64,000 bases of DNA. Origin: Gigaspora rosea. Its lineage: Eukaryota; Glomeromycota; Glomeromycetes; Diversisporales; Gigasporaceae. Under the pieces are notes generated by a model, which saw only the letters and a program-made list of their open reading frames with translations, was not told the DNA's origin and ran no database searches. The stretch lies in assembly GCA_003550325.1 (NCBI GenBank), contig QKWP01000274.1, positions 146,058 through 210,057 of the forward strand, given 5' to 3'. The translations under genes and the position numbers were made by a program. Numbering within the stretch: position 1 is the stretch's first letter; each line of letters starts with the position of its first letter. Shown here in pieces: positions 24,516-34,711 of this stretch.

Positions 24516-26559
24516 CCCATGGGTACGACGTAACAACCTGTGCAACATGTCATTCAATAAACTTCAGCTACTGTAGTAATTTAAACTTTATTTCCAATAG
24601 TTGATCTATTTATTTTTTTATTTAAAAAAATAAAATATAAATCGAATGCAAGAAACAGTAACATCACAATAACCGAAGAAATTTTCAAATTGCAGAACTA
24701 CAATAACAAGTGTATTAAATGGCTGTGCCTTGACCAGTTTCATAAAGATATCAAGTATGTAAACATTTAAGAATTTAATTCTTCAGGTCAAGCTCTCCTA
24801 TTACCTTTTGGAACCTTCGGCACATTTAAGACTACTCTTAAATGGATTTTTAAATGTTGAACATTAAAAAACGTGATAATAATATAAAAATAAAAAATAA
24901 ATTAATATTTTAAATATTTAAATAAAATTTTTTTTATTGAATAAAAAATTAATAAAATACATTAAAATTCTTCATTTGCTTGTTGAAACATTATGGTATT
25001 TTCGGGTAGTGAAGGATTGGTTTGTCATTGAACGATCAGTTGTATAATAGGTAAGAGTAAATTCAAAAGAACTTTTAGAAAAACTACCTTTTTAACTTGC
25101 TTACAGCTAATAATTAAACATGAAGTAACAAATTAAAACATTTAAACGGACGAACTATATGTAAAAATGTTGACTCCTTCCAAAAATGGGGGATGGCTAA
25201 AGCCATTTACCCACATGATTTTTTGAAATTTTAGTTAAAATTCGTATTAGAGATTGTTTAGCATTAGGGTCAGGGTTAGGTTTAGGACCATACAGGAAAA
25301 TTACCTTCCCAACATATTTTTATTAATGGTCCAAGATAGGTTTAGAATGCTGTTTTTATGTTCTTGCGTTTTTTTTTGTTTTTTTGACTTCTTCAGGCTG
25401 ATCCGTGTAAACAAAATTTCGTAACTCCGTTTGGTTGATTTATACGAAAATGTCACATGGGTACATGGCTTTAGACGACCCCAAAAATGAATAAATGAAA
25501 ACTATTACTTCTACTAAAAAAGGATTCTGTGAAAATCAGCATAGGCCACGCCCAAAAACATTAATTAAACCATTTTATGTGATCGTACTGGTATATTGTA
25601 ATTGTGAATAAATGAAAATCATTATTCCAACAAAAAGAATTTTTAAAAAAGTTAAATGGACCATTTCTCTCACATTTCATGTGATCATACTGGTATTATG
25701 AATCATTTTTTAATAAAAGTTGGCTAAAATTTAAACCTGATTTTACTTTAAATGGTAAGCCATTGATCGTAATAAAGTATTACAAATGATATGAAAGTTA
25801 ATACATGATCTACATACTGCATAAACCGCCGCATTCTTGATATAAATATATAAACCTCCTAACTAAATTTCACTTCGCTTTAGCCTCCCTCTAAAATTAG
25901 AAATTCTATGTTACATAAAACAGGTAATGATCATGAGAAAAAATGTACACCAATCAGCTTTAAGATTTTGCCTTCGATTTAGATGCCAGTAAAACCATAC
26001 ACTTCATTTTACTTATTTGCGCAGGTAACACAATCCAAAAAAAAAAATCCAATTTTGTAAATAAACTAAGTGCGTGAAACAAAAATTTAGGGTTAGGGTC
26101 TTAACATTAGAGCCTATAAGATTAGAGTGATGTTTAATATAAGTAAATTTACATTCCTGTCATTTTTAATTAGTGCACCAAGATCGATTTAAACATTAGT
26201 TTTTGCGTATTTTCGCTTTTTTCTTCTTTTACGTGTGTTCGAATTCTTTGTAGGGCTGATCCAGAATAGTCAAATTTTGCACTTTCCAATTGGCTATTTC
26301 CTCTCCAAGAGCTTGTATTTCCCGTGCAAATAAGTGGATGCCATACGCTTACGTTCCTAGTATACTAAGTCTAGTTGATTACATAATTGTGAACTTAGTT
26401 CATGATCTTTTAACTTTTAATTAGGATTTACTGTAAACAAAAATTTTTAAAGACGAAATCACACCGGTCTATATGAAAATCATGTGTCATATGATTTTTA
26501 TATAGACTAGTTGAATAACTTAGAAAAAAAAACACGGGTTGTTACATAGTACTCATGGG
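24516..26559. mobile_element. Element with CCCATG...GTAACAACC ends
   Basis: The left CCCATGGGTACGACGTAACA continues ACCTGTG. The right, inverted, is CCCATGAGTACTATGTAACA followed by ACCCGTG. The interior holds the MITE at 25189-25481. It also has a core (about 26160-26240, TTAATTAGTGCACCAAGATC) shared with family A elements, and a small hairpin near 26473-26516. There is no coding capacity and no clean duplication. Confidence 0.6.
25189..25481. mobile_element. 293-bp MITE with 8-bp duplication, copy 2
   Basis: It is flanked by CAAAAATG at 25181-25188 and 25482-25489. The left end is GGGGATGGCTAAAGCCAT. The right end GTACATGGCTTTAGACGACC is its inverted counterpart. It is inverted relative to the copy at 10975-11266 and nearly equal in length. 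Confidence 0.88.
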
Positions 26560-26599
26560 ATAAATAATTAAATCTATAAGCCTGCATTTTATATTACAA

Positions 26600-27730
26600 A
26601 CCGTGACATATTCCCCTCCTTATTCCTGAGCTCCTGCGAAGGCTCATTAAAAAATTCAGAAAGTTCTTGAGCTCTAACCTTCCGAGCCTCATCTAATAAC
26701 AATTTGAAATTTTCTTTATTCATTCGGTAAAGGGCATGGGCTATAATATATTTATTTTCCAGGAGGTTATAGGATCCTCGTACATCATATAGCTGGTAAG
26801 CTCTAAGAGCGACTCTCCAAACTTCTTTTCCCTTATTGCCTCCAATTCTATTTTGGAGTTCGTCATGAGCTGTTACACTTCGACTAGTCTTTGAAACTCT
26901 CTGCGATTTCTATGAGACATTCCCCTAGATAATAATACTGCTGAAGGAGGTCTACTTGATCGCATTCGCCAGAAAGAATTTTTTCACATATAGCGTCAAG
27001 TTTTTCAGCCAATGTTCCTTCAGGGGCAAGGTTTGGGAGTCGAGTAGAAATATCTATTTGTTGTAAATTGCTTAAGTAGGATTCTATGGCCTGAGTAGAA
27101 GGGTTAGTGATGCTCCCTTCTAATAAACTAAGGTTAACGGGTTTTCTCTGATTATCAATAAAAGAAGTTTCAGTAGCCGTCCCCCGAATCTTAGCTATCT
27201 TTGTCCCTTTTATTATTCGCTGCAGCATTACAATGCAATCCAGAAACTTGGCATTAATTTCTAATTTCGTAGCCATTAAAAATTTATTTATTTAATTAAT
27301 TAATTTTTTTTAACAATAACTTTAGGTAATATTAATCATCAGAATATTTATAAGAATCAGATCCTCATTTGTTTGATATAGTTTCAACCTATTTCCATGG
27401 ATTCGTTTCTTAAAAACCCTTTCACTTTTTGTGGCTTATTATTTGAAGCGGCTTTTATAGTTCTTAGTTTATAAATCCATTACCATATCTTCATGTATAT
27501 AGTATGGTCCAAGGATGGTGTGAGTTTACTACTGTATGACGTATTCAAAGAAGTCTCATGCAGGATAACTTTATTACCAATTTGGTAAGTCTCAATCCTT
27601 TTTTGATCATGATAAGCCTTTTGTTTGTTTTGAGCCTTTTTAAGGGCTTGATTTCGGGTATTTTCAAGGCTCTCTAAATTGATTCAAAGAAAATCTTGAG
27701 GTTGGTTCATTTGGGTACGTAGGTATAACA
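26600..27730 (-). mobile_element. LTR retrotransposon fossil, Ty3-like, fragment
   Basis: The minus strand at about 27400-27720 recalls the C-terminal end of a Ty3-type integrase (KAYHDQKRIETYQIGNKVIL). About 120 bp further on, 26600-27276 holds a second coding region starting MATKLEINAKFLDC. Its product is unknown to me and its membership in the same element is inferred from position. No LTRs were found. The fragment is broken, with at least two or three breaks, and looks old. Confidence 0.5.
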
Positions 27731-27762
27731 GTCTCTACTGGTAATATGGCATCATAACCATA

Positions 27763-27833
27763 CAGTCGACTCTGGATATACCGAACCTGTTTATACTGGA
27801 ATCAGATTATAATGAACCAGATTCAGCAGACTG
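27763..27833. mobile_element. 71-bp mariner/pogo-like mini-MITE
   Basis: It is flanked by TA (27761-27762 and 27834-27835). The ends are CAGTCGACTCTGGATATACC and, inverted, CAGTCTGCTGAATCTGGTTC. The CTCTGGATATACCGA text resembles the ends of the MITE at 54585-54758. Confidence 0.6.
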
Positions 27834-28275
27834 TATTTTAATAATTATTTAAGCTGGTATCACAGTTAAAATTTTAACCCATGACTTGAAAGCAAATTGG
27901 TAACACCAGAAGACTCCAGTGACCCAAGTCATCTGAAATTACAAGGCTCTGAGTTGTGGCAGAGGCTTGGAGATGCAGATTTGCACCCAATTATTGTTTG
28001 TTGTATGAACTGGTTATTGTTGGCCCCTGGTTTTGGGAATTGTAAGTAAATATTGACATGCAATATTGTGAGCATATTGTGAACAAAATTGTGAGCAGTT
28101 TTGGGAGCGAAATTGCGAGCAATATTTAGAGCGAATTGTGAATAAAAAATAAGGTTGTAAACGATATTATTCAAAGATAGCGCAGTAGTTCTTAATAACT
28201 CAGAAAGTATTCAAAGCCTGAGCTTTCGCGCTACTACAAGTTAATCAGACTTGTCTCAGAACAAACATGCCATCA

Positions 28276-29082
28276 AAACGAAACCTACCCGAAACTAGTT
28301 TCAGATTTTTTTAAAAAAATCGAAACTCTGAAACCCAAACCTATAATCCGAAACTCAAAAATATATTATTGAAGCCTTTATAATTTATTATAAAGTTGAT
28401 TTATTTTTAATGAACCCAGAATGTAAAATTATTTTGAATAAATTATAACAGTATATAGATCATTTTTTAATTATGTTTTTTTTACTGCCTCGGTTTGTTC
28501 AGTTTTTTTTAAGCTGGCCAACTTTATTTTTAATATCATACCATTATTACAATTGATTTCAAAATTCTAGGGCAATAGAAAAAATTGCCAATGATGAATA
28601 GATAAATATTTGATGACTTTTTGATACCAACAATTTATTTAATTCTGCGGTAACTTAGATATGGATGTAACTTGATATTGTACCAGTTTTTACGTAATAA
28701 AGTAAAAAAACTGATTCTTGCAAAAGCAATCTTGAATGTCAGAATATAAACTCTGGAATTGTACCCTTCATATTATACTTGTGAATCATAACAACAAAAA
28801 GGACTGCACGCATGCAATAAATTGTTGTTGGATGCATTCCAGCCCAAATGTCGCTAGATATTCAAATTTTATTGTATTCTTTAAGATATACATCAATGCG
28901 ATTAATATATATTGAAGAGATACATAGCATATATCAGTTCATTTGAAAGAGATATATAATACATTAATGCAATAAACGTATATGGAAGTTTGGGTAGTTT
29001 TTGGCATTCAGGTAAGGTTTCGGGTTTTAAATGAGATTTCGGGTGTCGGGTGAGGTTTCGAGTTTCGGATAAGGTTTCAGAA
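28276..29082. mobile_element. Array-ended element, family D (CCGAAAC repeats)
   Basis: The left arm has ACGAAACCTACCCGAAAC, CGAAACTCTGAAACCC and CCGAAACTC (28276-28350). The right arm has AAGGTTTCGGG, GATTTCGGGTGTCGGG, GAGGTTTCGAGTTTCGG and AAGGTTTCAG (29008-29082), i.e. the same short unit inverted. The middle is AT-rich with no gene. Confidence 0.6.
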
Positions 29083-29116
29083 TAAATAAATTGAATCAAT
29101 AAAATTTGTTCAAGTA

Positions 29117-29575
29117 TTGATTCATTTATTTTTGATATATGATCAAAATTGAACGTTAATGTCTACAATAAAGAAAAATTAGTATGATTAAAACATTGAA
29201 AAATATATCATGTATAAAGCTTATACTTATATTAAAGATATCTAATCCGCTTATCAGTGAAATTATTCAAGGGAACAAATACAGTATATAATAATAAAAA
29301 ATGATCGTAAAAATTGTATAGCTACCAGATCCGTATGGTATAGTACGTATATTCAAAAATCGTACCATACTGTTCTGCTAATATATTTATTTATTATAAT
29401 AGCAGATCAGTATGGTACGATTTTTAAACATACATACCATACTATTGTACTAATTTGATATTAATATAGATTAGTATGGTACAGTTTGATAAATTGTATC
29501 CATACCATACTGATCTGGTGTGTTGTACCATACTGTTAATCGTAATACCTGTCCAGACCAGACTCAAATTCTAAA
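29117..29575. repeat. GTATGGTAC dispersed repeat, copy 2 (inverted)
   Basis: Reverse complement of 16029-16443 over its whole length, from the TTGAACGTTAATGTCTACAA tail to the multiple CAGTATGGTACGATTTT units and GTCCAGACC at the far end. Confidence 0.75.
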
Positions 29576-29964
29576 TTTTAGTATTAAAACTTTATACTAA
29601 ACTCAAACTCAATTATAGGTTTGGTCGGGCTAGTCCAAATTTTGCAAACTAGTTTGAATCTGAATAAAAATATATGTATTTTTTGATACAGAACAAGTTT
29701 ACTTAGAGTGTAAAGTATAAATTAGTTAGTAAAATTTAGAGAATTATAGAAATTTGTATAATTTTATTAATAAAATTATACAAATTTCCATGATTCTCTA
29801 AATTTTACTAATTGATTATAACTTCTTGCACTAAATAAACTTGTTAAGCACCAAAAAATGCATCAAATCGGCATATTTTATTTTACTTTTCTTAAAATTT
29901 GAAGAAAAGATGCTTAAATTTGGAAATTTTTCTAACTTTGTGATTTAGGTAAATATGTGCATAT
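29576..29964. repeat. Mixed repeat debris with a hairpin module (29720-29817)
   Basis: At 29720-29817 the arms AATTAGTTAGTAAAATTTAG and CTAAATTTTACTAATTGATT fold about 29768. The module matches parts of the palindrome at 13140-13631, including a later AAGATGCTTAAATTTGG block. About 29600-29690 resembles the GTTTGA repeats of 58065-58923 (GCAAACTAGTTTGAAT). Confidence 0.6.
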
Positions 29965-30457
29965 ATTATGAACCTGAACATGTTCATGAACCTTGAACTG
30001 AACCTGAACTGAACTTTTTTTAAGTTCAGATTCAGGTTCATGTTCAATAATTTTAAGTTCAGGTTCAGTTCAATATTGAACTTTTAGAGCAGATTCAGTT
30101 TAATGATGCCTGACGAAATTATTTTTGCGATGACAAATGGCGTCGTCATGGTTTCGTCATGATGAAACCTTGACGATTGACGAAACCCCCGACGATTGAC
30201 GAAACCTATAACGAATTGACGAAACCTATAATGAATTGACGAAACCTATGACGAATTGACGAAACCTATGACATATTGACGAAACCTTGACGAAGCCTCT
30301 AACAATTGATGAAACATTGCAACCGATTCAGCCAATAATTAAACAACAAGCTTCTATATAATGATCTTTAGATACACTAAACCTTAAATTGTTTCAAAAA
30401 AATTATAAGGTTTCATTGGCTTTTTTCTTTTTTCTTCTTTCACACGTTCAAATATAT

Positions 30458-30774
30458 GGGTGCCTCTTATTAAAAGGGCCCATTTTGCAATTTTTTTGAA
30501 AAATGAGTTTTTATTAGATTCATGTAAACTTTAACATGATTGACATTTTTCAATTATAAATGAAGGTCGATTTGCATAATAAAAAATGGAGGTAATGTAA
30601 AAGAAAAATTACACGAGTCTGCCTAAGGACAAGCACATCATGAGATTACTCGATAGTCACCTGTTATATTTAACCAATCAAAATCGTGAACTTTGCTTAA
30701 TCCAGATCAGTCCGAAAATCAAATCTCAAAATAAGCTATATTACAAAATGGGCCCTTTTAATATGAGGCACCCC
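30458..30774. mobile_element. 317-bp MITE nested in family A copy 2
   Basis: The ends GGGTGCCTCTTATTAAAAGG (+GCCCATTTTG) and, inverted, GGGGTGCCTCATATTAAAAG (+GGCCCATTTTG) match. ATAT is repeated on both sides. The empty site can be read directly in family A copy 1 near 610 (AAATATATGTCA in reverse), which confirms the insertion. The interior includes CAGATCAGTCCGAA, also found in the 10975 MITE. Confidence 0.88.
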
Positions 30775-30852
30775 ATATGTCGGGTTGATCTAGAATACTG
30801 GTTGAGAATACCGGTACTCGGGTTGATCCGGAATAGTCAAAATTTGTGTACT

Positions 30853-31168
30853 CCAGGGAGACCATCCCAAATTAGGAAATAGTCAGGATGATCATTACAC
30901 AATTTATTAAAGTTTTTTTATACAGTTTATAATACCTTTTCGTGAGGTCATCGTGGCTTATTCGCATTATGAAATGTGATCAAATTAGTATACAAACTTG
31001 TGGCTTTCATATCATACTTTAATAAAATAGTTTGATTCAAGTTGATTCACCGGATATTTAAATCAGAACTAATAGTATTATAAAACATATAAAAAAATTT
31101 TTTTATCAATTGTGTAATGACCGGGTGACTCAGGTAATCGTTTTCTAATTTGGGATGGTCTCTTCTGG
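30853..31168. mobile_element. 316-bp MITE nested in family A copy 2
   Basis: The ends CCAGGGAGACCATCCCAAAT and, inverted, CCAGAAGAGACCATCCCAAA match. An imperfect 10-11 bp direct repeat (ATTTGTGTAC / ATTTGTGGAC) flanks it. The empty site in copy 1 near 550 reads ATTTGTGCACG in reverse. A long duplication suggests a Mutator-like mobiliser. Confidence 0.82.
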
Positions 31169-31975
31169 ATTTGTGGACGTGTTTATTTTTGTCAATTCCG
31201 GATCAACCCGACATAGATTCTGAACACGTAAAAAGGAAATTAAATTTTGTAAATAAACAAAGCGCGTAAAGATAGAAGTTTATGGCAAGAGTGTTAGTGT
31301 TGGAGACTACAATGATATATTGGTGCTCATTATTTGTAAAATTTCATTTCCGTCATTTTTAATTAGTGCACCAAGGTCGATCTAAACATTGGTTTTCAAG
31401 TATTTTCGCGTCTCTTCCTTCATAAATAAGTAAAATCACAATAATAATAATGCACTGGTTATCTTAGCAATCTATATTGGTTCTCTATCGCTGTTATTAA
31501 CAGTTAATTATACATTATCGCTTAAAACATCAGTTTTTTTTTTAGCTCTTATTGTTATTGTTATTAAAACACTTCTTAATTTTTTTATAAATGCAGTAAT
31601 TAACTCTATTTTGTATGGATATAACTCTTCAGGTTTCTTCATTGATTTCGTCAATTCATCATAGGTTTCATCAATTCATCATAGGTTTCGTCAATTTGTC
31701 ATAAGTTTCGTCAATTCGTCATAGGTTTCGTCATTTCGTCATAGGTTTCGTCATTTCGTTATAGGTTTCGTCAATTCGTCATAGGTTTCGTCAATCGTCA
31801 GGGGTTTCATCAATTGTCAATTCGTCAATCAGAAATTATCTGACGAATGGTTTCATCATTCGTCAATGATGTATATTTCGTCATTCGTCAGGCATCATTA
31901 GTTCAGTTTCAGGTTCAGGTTTATTGAACCTGAACCTGAACCTCTATTGAACTGAACTGAACTTCGGAACCCTAA

Positions 31976-33463
31976 TATGAGGATATTAGTAATTGTTTGA
32001 TTTAAGTAATAAATAATTGTATTTATTAGTGAAAGAGTATGAAGTCTTGATGTTGAACTTGGGGTCCACATCGGCTGCTTTTATACATTTTGTTTTTTCA
32101 CAAATATAACAGACTATATCTACTACATGTGTAATATATGCTACAACTACTATTAATAAAATATATAGTATATGTAATAGAAATGTAATATATGAAATAA
32201 ATAATATATATAATAAATGAAATATCTAGAATATATGCTATAAATATGACATTTGCTAGATCTGACGACTTTCGCGCAGTAGATCGTCTAGCCAATCAAA
32301 TTGCAGATCCTATATTGATTGTTAATTGGTTCCGATCTTGTCATCCAGTGATCGTATCGGGATGATCTATAGTTCATTAGAACCGTCTCGATGAGCTGAT
32401 TCGAATGGCGGTGGTTTAATTCAATTTGGATCGGTGGATCAAAAGTTATGATCACTTTTGTATAATTTCTATAGGTCAACAATGCGAAGCATTTGCGATG
32501 AGAAAAAAAGGTCAATTATGCGCATAGCATAGCATCGCATAATCCTGGACACCTTAGTCTGTAGACTTTCCAAAATCAATCGAGCACGTGATCACGTGAT
32601 CAATCTTTATTGGTCAATCACGGGGTCGCATAAAATAGCACCCGAAAAAAAAATAAAAGATCGAAGAAAAAAGATTTAAACAAAAGATAAAAAAAATCGA
32701 AGAAAAAAGATTTTTTTTTAAAAAAAAGAATAAAGAATCCAAGAAAAAAATGTTTTTTAAAAAAAGATAAAAGATCGAAGAAAAAAAATTAGGGTATTAA
32801 CATATATACCAAAATTTTTCAAGGGATTTTTTTTTGCTAGAACGTGAAGATTGATTTCTTAGACAGAATTTCAATATAGACGATTTTTGAAAAAAAAACA
32901 TTTTTCGAAAAATTTGGGGGTACACATGATCTTTACGTCACACAAATTTCATGATTTTTGAAGACCAAAACACGTGGTGTTGTCAATGTCCACATTTATT
33001 ATTAAAATTTTCTAATTTAATATAAATAGTATTATTTCCCATAGTATTCTAGAATATATTTATTATTAAACATTGTTATTCAAATATAAATACAAAATTA
33101 GATTATTTCCTATGGTTTTTCCAGAATATATTTTATTATTAAATTTTCTAATCCAAATATAAAATGTTTTTGGAATATTTTCTGAATATTTTTGTAATAA
33201 AAATTTATATAGTGTTTTTTAAGATTTTTAGTTGGAATATAATCAAAATATTATTGAAAATCAGAATAAACATAATTTTTTATATGGATATAAATCTAAT
33301 ACTATCAAACGTCTCAAACCCACATACATAATTTGTATCAGTAATGAGAGTTCATCAAGTTTGAAAAACATTATAAACTACTGTCGAACCTCTCCAACAT
33401 AATATGCATAGCAACGATTTTTGTATCAGCTATGAGAAGTTATCAGGCTTGAAAATACTCATC
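31976..33463. other. No gene; repeats including a purine-rich tandem block
   Basis: About 32100-32240 is a TATAATA-type low-complexity block. About 32330-32552 ends in ATAATCCTGGACACC, matching the fragment at 12563. At 32640-32795, AAAGATCGAAGAAAAAAGAT is repeated about four times with variations on the purine strand. About 33300-33460 has GAACCTCTC-type repeats like those near 17910. No ORF is credible. Confidence 0.5.
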
Positions 33464-33919
33464 TGGGCAAATTTTTGTAATTATACTAAAACAGATATAA
33501 TTAATTTGACACCTTTTTAAATCTTAAATAACTTTTGATCCACTGGACCGTTTTTAATGAAACAGCTAACAAAATGTTCCTCACATTGAGACGATTCTAA
33601 CGATCCCAAAATTGCCAAAATCCAATCATTGGATCGCAAGGTTTTTTACGAGGATGACGCACCTATAATGTGGGTAATCAGTTAGACGCGGTCTAACCGA
33701 TTACCCCACATTATAGGTGAGTCATCCTCGTAACAAACCTTAGCGATCTTGCGATCCAATGATTGGATTTTGGCAATTTTGGGATCTTTAGAATCGTCTC
33801 GATGTGAAGAATATTTTGGTATGTCTCATTAAGAACGGTCCAGTGGATCAAAAGTTATTTAAGATTTAAAAAGGTATCAAATTATATCTGTTTTTAGTAG
33901 AATTGCAAAAATTAGCCCA
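33464..33919. mobile_element. 456-bp foldback MITE
   Basis: It is one long palindrome. The tips are TGGGCAAATTTTTGTAATTA and, inverted, TGGGCTAATTTTTGCAATTC. The inner arms are AATCCAATCATTGGATCGCA and GCGATCCAATGATTGGATT. The centre is GTTAGACGCGGTCTAAC at 33681-33697. Strong pairing extends over nearly the full length. Confidence 0.85.
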
Positions 33920-34711
33920 TGCGTGTATTATAAAATATGTCAGAAACGGAATTGGTAGATCAAATAACAAGTTCTCAATTTTGGAAGGTTCAACAGTATT
34001 AGATTTATATAGCAGAAGCAAAGTTGCTAGATTAGTTTTTGATCCGATTTGACAAGTTAACGATTTTGACAAAATCGGGTTTGGGAGGTTCAATAGATTT
34101 ATATAGCAGAAACAGAATTGGAGTAATTTTTTATAAGGTTTGACAGGTTATCGATTTTGATTTGGAAGATTCAAACAGTATTTTAATATTTACTGTATTT
34201 ATTTAAACCAGAATTTTTACCAATTGTCAGATATTTCATTAATTGTTAAGCGTCTCATTTTTTGTCCTCGTAAAAATTAATTTGTCAGGCATGAATGAAA
34301 CTTATGCCTGGAAATTATCAATAAATGAAAATCGACACAAATATTAGCCTATATACCAATATGACATAAATCATCTTATTTCAAATTTCCATAAACATGA
34401 CAGAACCAAGCTATAGTAAATGTGAGAAATTATTTATGCACTATACATATAGAAAGCATACAAACTAAAAATTTAGTGCACATCCACATTTGTTACATCT
34501 TATTGGCTGCATGGAATATGATAATCAGTTTATGACAACAAGGTCGAATCAGTGTCAATTATAACGATAATTGAATATATACTACAGGTGCATCCGTTCA
34601 TGATTTATATTATGAAAAATTTCACATAATATTGAACATGCCAACTAAGCTGCCCATAATTTCATCACCTATTTATGTTGTTTCTCGTATTTACCAATGA
34701 AAATTGTTCTT
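33920..34711. other. 3' flank of the tandem kinase gene
   Basis: No gene was found. About 33930-34200 has repeated TCGATTTTGACAAAATCG/GGTTCAA text related to the repeats before the foldback. Confidence 0.4.

Larger units (their letters stand above)
24155..28192. mobile_element. Compound element bounded by AGAACTACTGCGCTA ends
   Basis: The left tip AGAACTACTGCGCTA (24155) has an inverted mate TAGCGCAGTAGTTCT ending at 28192, both beside TTATTA/TAATAA. Just inside both tips are arrays of ATATTGCTCACA-type 12-mers (24190-24320), present inverted as GAGCAATATTTAGAGCG and TGTGAGCATATTGTG (28050-28140). Within it lie a GTAACAACC-ended element, an 8-bp-TSD MITE and an LTR retrotransposon fragment. 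Whether it moves as one unit is unproven. Confidence 0.48.
30101..31900. mobile_element. Array-ended element, family A, copy 2, complete
   Basis: The termini TAATGATGCCTGACGAAAT and ATTCGTCAGGCATCATTA are inverted mates. ATTCAGTT (left) and GTTCAGTT (right) next to them are a likely 8-bp duplication with one mismatch. The subterminal arrays of GACGAAACCTAT units are at 30165-30300 (direct) and 31640-31810 (inverted). The core matches copy 1 in reverse, but here two younger MITEs (30458-30774, 30853-31168) have landed in it. There is no coding capacity. Confidence 0.85.
29965..31975. mobile_element. Array-ended element, family B, split by a family A insertion
   Basis: TTCAGG/CCTGAA repeats occupy 29965-30100 and resume at 31902-31975, ending ACTTCGGAACCCTA. 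The two halves together resemble the uninterrupted copy at 15814-16023, including a shared CAGTATTGAACTTTTAGAGC-like segment, so the 1.8 kb between them is an insertion. Confidence 0.8.

Noticed and set aside
30640-30882. 80-codon plus-strand ORF
   Set aside because: It spans the ends of two different nested MITEs, so it cannot be an ancestral gene.
32098-32295. 65-codon ORF rich in Ile and Tyr
   Set aside because: It comes from a TATAATA low-complexity block.
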